From the NCBI RefSeq assembly GCF_010894435.1, contig NZ_JAAIXZ010000018.1, forward strand, positions 127,164-191,163: a stretch of DNA of 64,000 bases, written 5' to 3'. The position numbers were made by a program, and so were the translations under genes. This document shows, one piece after another, positions 31,543-38,865 of the stretch; within the stretch, counting starts at the first letter, position 1, and every line of letters begins with the position of its first letter. This stretch comes from Pyxidicoccus trucidator (GTDB lineage Bacteria; Myxococcota; Myxococcia; Myxococcales; Myxococcaceae). The notes beneath the pieces are model-generated. The model worked only from the letters and a program-made list of their open reading frames with translations, searched no databases and had not been told where the DNA came from.

Positions 31543-34358
31543 TTCGTCTTCGCCCAACGGGCGGCCCCCGCCGCTTCGCACCGGAGGTCATCCAGTCCTC
31601 TTGGATGGACTGTGGCCCCGCGGCCCTCAAGTGCCTGCTGGAGGGCTTCGGCATCCCCGTCAGCTACGGCCGGCTGCGCGAGGCCTGCCAGACGGATGTC
31701 GATGGGACGTCCATCGACACGCTGGAGGAGGTCGCTCGACGCTGCGGGCTCGACGCCGAGCAGACGCTCGTGCCCGCGGACCACCTGCTGGAGCCGGCGG
31801 CTGGAACGCTGCCCGCCCTCGTCGTCGTGCAGCTCCCGAGCGGCTACACCCACTTCGTCGTCGTCTGGCGGCGTCACGGCAAGCTCGTGCAGGTCATGGA
31901 CCCCAGCCGGGGACGCCGGTGGATGACGCTTCGAGCCCTCATCGGAGAGCTCTACCTGCATACCACCGCCCTCCCCGCTCCGGTCTGGCGTGACTGGGCG
32001 ACCTCGAAGAACACCCTCGCCGTGCTGCGAGGCCAGCTCCGCGACCTGGGGCTGGGCGATGAAGAGATTTACGGGCACCTGCGCGTGGCGCTCGCGGACC
32101 CGGACTGGCATTCCCTCGCGGCGCTGGACGCCACGCGGAAGATGGTCGGCTACCTCGTGCGCTCGGGAGGCCTGTCGGCGGGGCGCCCGGCCGTCCGGGC
32201 CGTGGAGACCTTCTTCACCCAGGTCCTCCGCGAGCCACGGCTGGAGCCCGTCACCGTGCCCCGCCCCTACTGGTCCGTCATCCCCATCCCGGGTGAGGAA
32301 GAAGGAGAGACGCGGCTCGTCTTCCGAGGCGCCGTGCTGGTCCACGCGTCCGGCCGACGTGAAGCCCCGCGCGCCGAGTCTTCCGCGGAGGCGGCCTCAT
32401 CGGCCGACACGCTGCCCGCGCCCCCCGTCCGCCAGGACCTGCCTCCGGAGCTCGCCGCCGCCCTGGCCGAGCCCCCTCCCCGGCCCGGCCACGAGCTGCT
32501 GCGGATGTTGCGCGCGGATGGCCTGCTCGCGCCGCTCGCGCTGCTCGCCAGCATGGCGCTGGCCGCCGCCGGCACCGTGGGAGAGGCGCTGCTCCTGCGG
32601 GGACTGCTCCAGGTGGGCGACCGGCTCAACCTCGTGTCCCAGTGGCTCCAGGCCCTGCTGGCGCTCTGCGTCTTCCTCGTCATCTGCCTGGGACTGGACC
32701 TCCTGAACGGCCTCTCCCTGCGGCGGCTGGGACGGCGGCTGGAGGTCCGCTTCCGGATGGCCTTCCTGGAGAAGCTCCCCCGGATGCATGACCGCTACTT
32801 CAGCAGCCGCCCCCACTCGGACATGGCGGAGCGCTGCCACAGCCTCCACCGGCTGCGCCTGCTGCCCGGGCTGGGAGGCCAGCTCGTCCTCCTCGCCTTC
32901 GAGCTGCTGCTGACCACCGCCGGCCTCATCTGGCTGGACCCCGCCAGCGCGCCGCTGGCCGTGGGCCTCCTGCTCCTGGCGCTCCTGACGCCGCTGGCCC
33001 TCCAGCCGGTGCTCGCCGAGCGCGAGCTGCGAGTGCGCAGCCACTCCGCGTCGCTCTCCCGCTTCTACCTCGACGCGCTGCTCGGGCTGGTGTCGGTGCG
33101 GGCCCACGGCGCGGAGCGCTCACTTCGTCGCGAGCACGAGGGCCAGGTCGTGGAGTGGGCGCGCTCGGGCGCGGCGCTCCAGCGGCTCTCCGTGGTGGTG
33201 GAGGGACTGCTGGCGCTGGCCGGGCTGGGCCTCGCGGTGGCGCTCGTCTTCGGGCACCTGTCGCGGAACGGCGCGCAGAGCAGCTCCCTGCTGTTCCTCT
33301 ACTGGACGCTCAACCTGCCGCTGCTGGGACAGCAGCTCGCCCAGGTCGCGCGGCAGTACCCGCTGCACCGCAACGTGACGCTGCGACTGATGGAGCCGCT
33401 CGGAGCGCCCGACGAAGCGCAAGACACCCCGAGCCACACGGGCGCGGACGTCCCCACGCACGTCCCCCACGGGGAGCACGGCGTGGCCGTGGACTTCAAG
33501 CAGGTGGCCGTCCTCGCCGGTGGGCACACGGTGCTGGAGGACGTGGAGGTCTCCATCGCCCCTGGCACCCACGTGGCCATTGTCGGCCCCTCCGGCGCGG
33601 GCAAGTCCAGTCTCGTCGGGCTGCTGGTCGGCTGGCAGCGGGTCTCCGCGGGCACGCTCCTCGTCGACGGCCTGCCGCTGGATGGCGCGCGGCTCGAACG
33701 GCTCCGGCGAGAAACGGCCTGGGTGGACCCGGCCGTCCAGCTCTGGAACCGCTCCTTCCTCGACAACCTCACCTACGGCGCCGCGTCGGAGCTGCCCCCT
33801 TCCTTGAGCCCCGTCATCGCCGCGGCGGACCTGCACTCCGTGCTGGAGCATCTGCCGGACGGACTCCAGACGGCGCTGGGTGAGGGAGGCGCGCGCGTCT
33901 CCGGCGGAGAAGGCCAGCGGGTGCGCTTCGGCCGGGCCTTGCTGAGGCACGACGCCCGGCTGGCCATCCTCGACGAGCCCTTCCGAGGCCTGGAGCGTGG
34001 CAAGCGCCGCGAGCTGCTGGAGCGGGCCCGAGAGCTATGGGCGGGAGCCACGCTGCTGTGCATCACCCACGACGTCGGAGAGACGCGTGGCTTCGACCGG
34101 GTGCTGGTGGTGGAAGCCGGACGCGTCGTCGAGCAAGGCGAGCCCGCCGAGCTGGCCTCCCTTCCGGACTCCCGCTACCGCGCCCTGCTGGAAGCTGAAG
34201 CGCAGGCGAAGGCAGAGGTCTGGTCCGACGCCTCGTGGACGCGAATCCGGATGGAAGACGGCCGGCTCGTCACCGCGCCACGTGCGGCACCGGAGCCGGA
34301 GGAAGCGGACGCCCCGGAGGTTTCCCCCGTCCTCGACACCTGGAAGGAGGCGGTATGA
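31539..34358 (+). CDS. C39-peptidase ABC exporter (PCAT type)
   Basis: 939 aa. The C39 domain (1-130) has an intact catalytic set: Gln19 (oxyanion), Cys25 in SSWMDCGPAAL, His105 in GYTHFVVVW and Asp121 in VMDPSRG. These proteases remove leaders after double-glycine-type sites during export. An unusual ~200-aa soluble insert (about 135-330) precedes the membrane domain (about 335-600). The nucleotide-binding domain follows: Walker A GPSGAGKSS, signature VSGGEGQR, Walker B LAILDEP, H-loop CITHDV. The last ~80 residues are a charged tail. It overlaps HlyD and the second ABC gene by 4 nt each. It is the likely exporter and leader protease for the 63-aa peptide. Confidence 0.92.
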   Translation: MIRLRPTGGPRRFAPEVIQSSWMDCGPAALKCLLEGFGIPVSYGRLREACQTDVDGTSIDTLEEVARRCGLDAEQTLVPADHLLEPAAGTLPALVVVQLPSGYTHFVVVWRRHGKLVQVMDPSRGRRWMTLRALIGELYLHTTALPAPVWRDWATSKNTLAVLRGQLRDLGLGDEEIYGHLRVALADPDWHSLAALDATRKMVGYLVRSGGLSAGRPAVRAVETFFTQVLREPRLEPVTVPRPYWSVIPIPGEEEGETRLVFRGAVLVHASGRREAPRAESSAEAASSADTLPAPPVRQDLPPELAAALAEPPPRPGHELLRMLRADGLLAPLALLASMALAAAGTVGEALLLRGLLQVGDRLNLVSQWLQALLALCVFLVICLGLDLLNGLSLRRLGRRLEVRFRMAFLEKLPRMHDRYFSSRPHSDMAERCHSLHRLRLLPGLGGQLVLLAFELLLTTAGLIWLDPASAPLAVGLLLLALLTPLALQPVLAERELRVRSHSASLSRFYLDALLGLVSVRAHGAERSLRREHEGQVVEWARSGAALQRLSVVVEGLLALAGLGLAVALVFGHLSRNGAQSSSLLFLYWTLNLPLLGQQLAQVARQYPLHRNVTLRLMEPLGAPDEAQDTPSHTGADVPTHVPHGEHGVAVDFKQVAVLAGGHTVLEDVEVSIAPGTHVAIVGPSGAGKSSLVGLLVGWQRVSAGTLLVDGLPLDGARLERLRRETAWVDPAVQLWNRSFLDNLTYGAASELPPSLSPVIAAADLHSVLEHLPDGLQTALGEGGARVSGGEGQRVRFGRALLRHDARLAILDEPFRGLERGKRRELLERARELWAGATLLCITHDVGETRGFDRVLVVEAGRVVEQGEPAELASLPDSRYRALLEAEAQAKAEVWSDASWTRIRMEDGRLVTAPRAAPEPEEADAPEVSPVLDTWKEAV

Positions 34359-36559
34359 CGACTGCTCTGTCGGCGCACTGCTGGCCCGCAGCGAGGCTTG
34401 GCGAGGCACTCCAGCGGCTCGCGCACCACTCCGGCATGCCGGGCCGGGCCGTCTCGCGGATGCCCGTGCCCGATGCCTCAGTACAACGTGGCAACCAGCC
34501 CATCGGCCCGTGGATTGAGTCCGCCGCCACCTTCCTGGGCTTCGAGGCGGAGCCGGTGGGCACGCGCTACTCGGAGCTGCCCGGACTGCTCCGCCGCGCG
34601 GGGCCGGCGTTGGTACAGCTCCCCGGAGAGGACGGACCGGAGGTGCTGGTCCTGCTGGGAGAGCGCCGCGGCCGGCTGCGGGTGCTGACCCCGACCTCGC
34701 GGGTGGAGTCCCTCGAATGGGAGACACTGCATGCCGCGCTCTGCCAGGAGCTGGAGGCGCCAGTGCGGCCCTCGGTGGAGGTGCTGCTCGACCAGGCCGA
34801 GGTCCCCGGCCGCCGCCGCGCCCGGGTCCGTACGCTCATCCTGGGCGAGCGACTGGGCACGCTGTGGCTCGACGTGGGCTGGCTGCTGCGCCTTCCTCCG
34901 GGCCAATCGTTCCGCACCCAGCTCAAGCACGCGCGCATGGACCGTCAGGCCGCGCTGCTCATCGCCGCGCACACCACGCAGTACGCGCTGGGCCTGCTGT
35001 CGTGGTGGCTCCTCGGGAAGGGCCTGCTCCTGGGCCGGGTGGACCGGGGGTGGATGCTCGCCTGGGCCATGCTCCTGCTCACGCAGGTGCCAGTGCAGAT
35101 GCTGGCCCAGTGGGTGGCCGCGAGGCTGAGCCTCCAGGCCGGTGGGCTGCTGAAGCAACGCCTGCTCGTCGGTGCGCTGCGGATGGACGTGGAGCAGGTC
35201 CGCAGCCAGGGCGCGGGCCAGCTCCTGGGGCGGGTGATGGAGGCCGATGCGTTCGAGGCCCTCGCCCTCAACGGCGGACTCGCGGGAGGCCTGGCGCTCA
35301 TCGAGCTGCTCTTCGCGGCGGCGGTGCTGGCCGTCGGAGCTGGACCGGTACCCGCGCTGCTGCTGCTCGGGTGGACCGCGCTCACCCTGCTGGGCGGCTG
35401 GCGCTGCATCCAGACCCGCCAGCGGTGGAACGACGCGCGCGTGGGGATGACCCATGACCTCATCGAGCGCATGGTCGGTCACCGGACCCGGCTGGCGCAG
35501 GAGTCACGGGAGCGCTGGCACGACGGTGAGGACCAGGCGCTCGAACACTACCAACGCGTCTCGGAGCAACTGGACCGGAGGGAGGTGCTCCTCACCGGGT
35601 TGATGCCACGAGGCTGGCTGTTGATAGGGATTATCGGCCTGGTCCTGTCGTTCGCGCTCGGTGGCGCCTCGCCGGTGGCGCTCGCCGTCGGCGTCGGTGG
35701 CGTGTTGCTGGCCTGGCGCGCCTTCAGCCGGCTGGTGATGGGCCTGTCCGCGCTCGCGGAGTCGGGCTGCGCCTGGAAGCAGATTGCCAGCCTCTTCCGC
35801 GCCGCGAGCCGGACGGAGGACGCCGCTCTGCCGCCGCTGTCCGCTCCCGCGCCGGTGCGCGGCGGCGCGGCCGGGGAAGCGAACACCCTCGCCTTCCCGC
35901 CCGGCCTGGGAGCTTCTTCGCGAGGACGGGGCGCGCGCGCGGAGCCGGAGGTGCTGCTCGAGGCGCAGCGCCTGGTCTTCCGTTATCCGGAGCGCGGCGA
36001 GCCGGTGCTGCACGGCTGCGACCTGCGGGTCCACCGGGGTGAGCACCTCCTGCTCGAAGGCCCGTCGGGTGGCGGCAAGTCCACCCTGGGCGCGCTGCTG
36101 GCCGGCCTGCGCCAGCCCCAGGCAGGGCTGCTGCTGCTGCATGGGCTCGACCGGCGCACGCTCGGCCCTGACCGCTGGCGGGCCGGAGTCGTCGCCGCGC
36201 CCCAGTTCCATGAGAACCATGTGTTCTCGGGCACGCTCGCGTTCAACCTGCTGATGAGCCGGGCCTGGCCACCGAGCCCGGAGGACCTGGAGCTGGCGAC
36301 CTCCATCTGCGAGGAGCTGGGGCTGGGAGACCTCCTCGCGCGGATGCCGGCGGGCATCATGCAAATCGTCGGGGAGACGGGCTGGCAGCTCTCGCATGGG
36401 GAGCGGAGCCGGCTGTTCATCGCCCGGGCGCTGATTCAACAGGCGGACCTGCTGGTGCTGGACGAGAGCTTCGCCGCGTTGGACCCCGAGACGCTGCGCC
36501 GCTGCTACCGGTGCGTCGCGGCCCGCGTCCCCAGCCTCCTGGTCATCGCCCACCCTTGA
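34355..36559 (+). CDS. Second ABC exporter with degenerate C39-like N-terminus
   Basis: 734 aa from ATG 34355, which overlaps the previous stop. Residues 1-130 resemble the C39 layout (HCWPAARLGEALQRLAHHSG, FLGFEAEPVGTRYSELPGLL, PALVQLP) but lack a recognisable catalytic Cys/His/Asp set, so it may only bind the leader. Membrane helices span about 195-450. The ATPase has GPSGGGKST (Walker A), LSHGERSR (variant signature) and LLVLDESFAALD (Walker B). The protein ends directly at the H-loop (LLVIAHP), so the usual C-terminal ~40 residues are missing. It probably forms a heterodimer with the preceding ABC protein, as in NHLM-type pairs. Confidence 0.88.
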   Translation: MTTALSAHCWPAARLGEALQRLAHHSGMPGRAVSRMPVPDASVQRGNQPIGPWIESAATFLGFEAEPVGTRYSELPGLLRRAGPALVQLPGEDGPEVLVLLGERRGRLRVLTPTSRVESLEWETLHAALCQELEAPVRPSVEVLLDQAEVPGRRRARVRTLILGERLGTLWLDVGWLLRLPPGQSFRTQLKHARMDRQAALLIAAHTTQYALGLLSWWLLGKGLLLGRVDRGWMLAWAMLLLTQVPVQMLAQWVAARLSLQAGGLLKQRLLVGALRMDVEQVRSQGAGQLLGRVMEADAFEALALNGGLAGGLALIELLFAAAVLAVGAGPVPALLLLGWTALTLLGGWRCIQTRQRWNDARVGMTHDLIERMVGHRTRLAQESRERWHDGEDQALEHYQRVSEQLDRREVLLTGLMPRGWLLIGIIGLVLSFALGGASPVALAVGVGGVLLAWRAFSRLVMGLSALAESGCAWKQIASLFRAASRTEDAALPPLSAPAPVRGGAAGEANTLAFPPGLGASSRGRGARAEPEVLLEAQRLVFRYPERGEPVLHGCDLRVHRGEHLLLEGPSGGGKSTLGALLAGLRQPQAGLLLLHGLDRRTLGPDRWRAGVVAAPQFHENHVFSGTLAFNLLMSRAWPPSPEDLELATSICEELGLGDLLARMPAGIMQIVGETGWQLSHGERSRLFIARALIQQADLLVLDESFAALDPETLRRCYRCVAARVPSLLVIAHP

Positions 36560-36570
36560 GGAGCCACACC

Positions 36571-37824
36571 ATGTCCGACCTGGACCGTGTCATCTCGAAG
36601 CTGCTGGACCCCATCTCCCTCCCCACCTTCCTGGAGGCGTACTGGGAGAAGCAGCCGCTCCATGTCCAGCGACAGGCCCCCGACCACTACGCCGGCCTCT
36701 TCGGGCTGGAGGAGGTCGAGCAGTACCTGTTCACCGTCAAGCCACGCGGCAATGAGCTCCGGCTCGTCGCTCGCGGAAGGCCCGACATCGTCTTCCACGA
36801 GTACGAGGAAGCCCCGCCGCGCGTGGTGTTCGAGGCCTTCCGGGAGGGCTACACCCTCAACCTGAACGGCGTCCATCGCCGCTGGCCCCCGGTGCACGCG
36901 CTCGTCGAGGCCGTGCAGCGCCGGCTCCGGTGCTACGCCAACGGCAACGCCTACGTCACCGGCCCGGCGTCACAGGGCTTCGACACGCACCACGACGGCC
37001 ATGACGTCTTCGTCCTCCAGACGCGCGGCCGGAAGCGCTGGCGCCTGTACGCGGTGCGGGAGGAGCTCCCGCTCGAAGGCCGTGCGACGAGCCCCGAGGA
37101 CAGTGGCTGGGGCGAGCCCGTGCGGGAAATCGAGCTGTCCGCGGGCGACCTGCTCTATCTGCCGAGGGGCGTCCCGCACTCGGCGACCACTGATGACTGC
37201 TGCTCCGTCCACCTGTCCATCGGCATCCGGCCGCTGCTCATGGAGAGCGTGCTCTCCGAGCTCATCCGCACCGTGGTGCGCGAACATGCCCACTGGCGTC
37301 GGGCCGTGGCACCGGCGGGCACCCGCGCCGCGCGGCATGCCCCCTCGCTCCAGTCCCTCGTGGCGCGGCTGTCGGAGGACCTGGGCGCGCTGGGCCCGCT
37401 GGAGCCGCTGCTGGAGTCCCTGGAGGAGAAGCTCCTGCGCCCCGAGGAGGCAGTGGGCGTGGGGCCGGGAGGCTACCTGCACTCCCTCGAGCGGCTGGAG
37501 GCGCTCGACCTGGACAGCGAGCTCGAGTGCCGGCCGGGCCACGCCAGCGTGCTCACCCGGCGTGGCGAAGAGGTGGTCCTGACCTTCATCGGAGGCTCGC
37601 TCGTGGCGCCGGCCTTCTGCGAGCCCGCGCTCCGGTACGCCCTGGAGCAGTCCCGATTCCGCGTCGGCGGGCTTCCCGAGTCGTTGACCGGGGAAGCCCG
37701 CGTGACGCTGTGCCGCCGCCTCGTCCGCGAGGGACTGCTGCGGCTCGTCGACGGAGCCGCGCAGCCTCTGGAATCCGACTTCCGGGAGCCGGGCACCTGG
37801 CTGGAGGGACACGCCCCTCAGTGA
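36571..37824 (+). CDS. JmjC/cupin-4 (ROXA-like) 2-oxoglutarate-Fe oxygenase
   Basis: 417 aa. Start ATG 36571 follows TTGAGGAG, 11 nt after the second ABC stop. The double-stranded beta-helix domain carries the iron triad HHD at 140-142 (FDTHHDGHDVFVLQ) and His203 (YLPRGVPHSA). GRKRWRLY follows the first motif, as in cupin-4 proteins. The C-terminal ~200 residues form the dimer/winged-helix region (GLPESLTGEARVTLCRRLVREGLLRLVD). Bacterial ROXA hydroxylates ribosomal protein L16; relatives hydroxylate RiPP core residues. Its place in the peptide operon suggests the latter, but this is inference. Confidence 0.88.
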   Translation: MSDLDRVISKLLDPISLPTFLEAYWEKQPLHVQRQAPDHYAGLFGLEEVEQYLFTVKPRGNELRLVARGRPDIVFHEYEEAPPRVVFEAFREGYTLNLNGVHRRWPPVHALVEAVQRRLRCYANGNAYVTGPASQGFDTHHDGHDVFVLQTRGRKRWRLYAVREELPLEGRATSPEDSGWGEPVREIELSAGDLLYLPRGVPHSATTDDCCSVHLSIGIRPLLMESVLSELIRTVVREHAHWRRAVAPAGTRAARHAPSLQSLVARLSEDLGALGPLEPLLESLEEKLLRPEEAVGVGPGGYLHSLERLEALDLDSELECRPGHASVLTRRGEEVVLTFIGGSLVAPAFCEPALRYALEQSRFRVGGLPESLTGEARVTLCRRLVREGLLRLVDGAAQPLESDFREPGTWLEGHAPQ

Positions 37825-38696
37825 GGCCTGGGGCCCTGGGTCCGGGGGCCGGGGGTGGCGCCCTGGAACGGCACTTCGCCCCTCGCGGCGGAAGGGCCCT
37901 GCCCCTTGCTCACGAGCCACTCGAGGGCCGTCTCGGCGACCTCCTTCCAGCCGTGGTCGATGATGAGGGAGTGGCCGCGGTCGTCGAACACCTTGTAGTC
38001 CGTCACGGTCGGCGACTTGCGGTACAGCTTGTACTCCGCCCGGGAGACGACCTCCGGCACCGTCCTGTCCCGCCCGCCACCGATGATGAGCAGGGGTCCC
38101 CGGTCCGGGTTGCGGGTGTCGACCCGCGCGGCCGTCCTCCAGTTGAGGTTGGCCAGCGCCGCTTCGAACAAGGGACGGCCGGGCGACGGAATCACATACT
38201 TCGCGTGCAGCGCGTCGGACTCCTCCTCCGAGACGGCGTTCGCGAACCCCCAATGGAACTCTTCCGGCGTCTGCATGACCGCGCGCCTGTAGTTGGCCGG
38301 ATTGCCGAGCACCGGAAGGGCCGCCTTGAGCTGGACGAGGGGCAGCGGGAGCACGCCCCGCATCTGCGCGGGGTCGATGGCCACGCAGGCCGAGGCGAGC
38401 TCCATGCCAAGCAGCTTCTGTGCAATCAGTCCGCCGAACGAGTGACCGATGACGATGGGCTTCGCCTCGAGCGAGGCGATGAACCGGGCATAGTGCTCCG
38501 TCACATCGGCGATGCCGTACGGGGCGACGCGCTCCGGGTGCTCGCGGGCCTCTTCCACGGTGCGCGAGTCGCCCGGCCAGCCCGGATTCCTGGCGTCGTA
38601 GCCGACGTCATTGAACAGGTCGACCCAGGGCTTCCAGGAGTCCGGGTGCAGCCAGAGTCCATGGATGAAGACCACGGGAATGCGGGTGGTTGGCAT
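37818..38696 (-). CDS. Alpha/beta hydrolase
   Basis: 292 aa from ATG 38696, chosen for the GAGGAGGG ribosome site; a longer frame to 38831 adds 45 Arg/Gly-rich residues that do not look like protein. It shows the oxyanion strand VVFIHGLWLHPDSW, nucleophile GHSFGG, Asp in IGGGRDRTVP and His in DDRGHSLI, a complete alpha/beta-hydrolase set. The lid region contains EEFHWGFAN. No signal peptide, so cytoplasmic. Substrate unknown; similar proteins are annotated as lipases or haloperoxidase-like. It converges with the JmjC gene, overlapping 7 bp at the 3' ends. Confidence 0.87.
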   Translation of the reverse strand: MPTTRIPVVFIHGLWLHPDSWKPWVDLFNDVGYDARNPGWPGDSRTVEEAREHPERVAPYGIADVTEHYARFIASLEAKPIVIGHSFGGLIAQKLLGMELASACVAIDPAQMRGVLPLPLVQLKAALPVLGNPANYRRAVMQTPEEFHWGFANAVSEEESDALHAKYVIPSPGRPLFEAALANLNWRTAARVDTRNPDRGPLLIIGGGRDRTVPEVVSRAEYKLYRKSPTVTDYKVFDDRGHSLIIDHGWKEVAETALEWLVSKGQGPSAARGEVPFQGATPGPRTQGPRPH

Positions 38697-38813
38697 GATG
38701 TCCCTCCTCGTCCTGGCCAGGCAGGGCCCTGGTCCAGCCGCAAGATGGGAATGCCTCTCCTCCCACGCAGGGAGGCCCGGCCAGGCTCGCGAGCGGTGAC
38801 CTGGCCGGTCCTT

Positions 38814-38847
38814 CGCGCTCGTCTGCTTCATGGAGCAGACGAGCGCG
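38814..38847 (-). terminator. 14-bp perfect hairpin after the 1816-aa gene
   Basis: CGCGCTCGTCTGCT (38814-38827) pairs perfectly with AGCAGACGAGCGCG (38834-38847) over a 6-nt loop, 19 bp past the minus-strand stop at 38866. Longest perfect stem noticed in the window; no U-tract follows. Confidence 0.65.
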
Positions 38848-38865
38848 GCGCCGGACGGCGGACGG

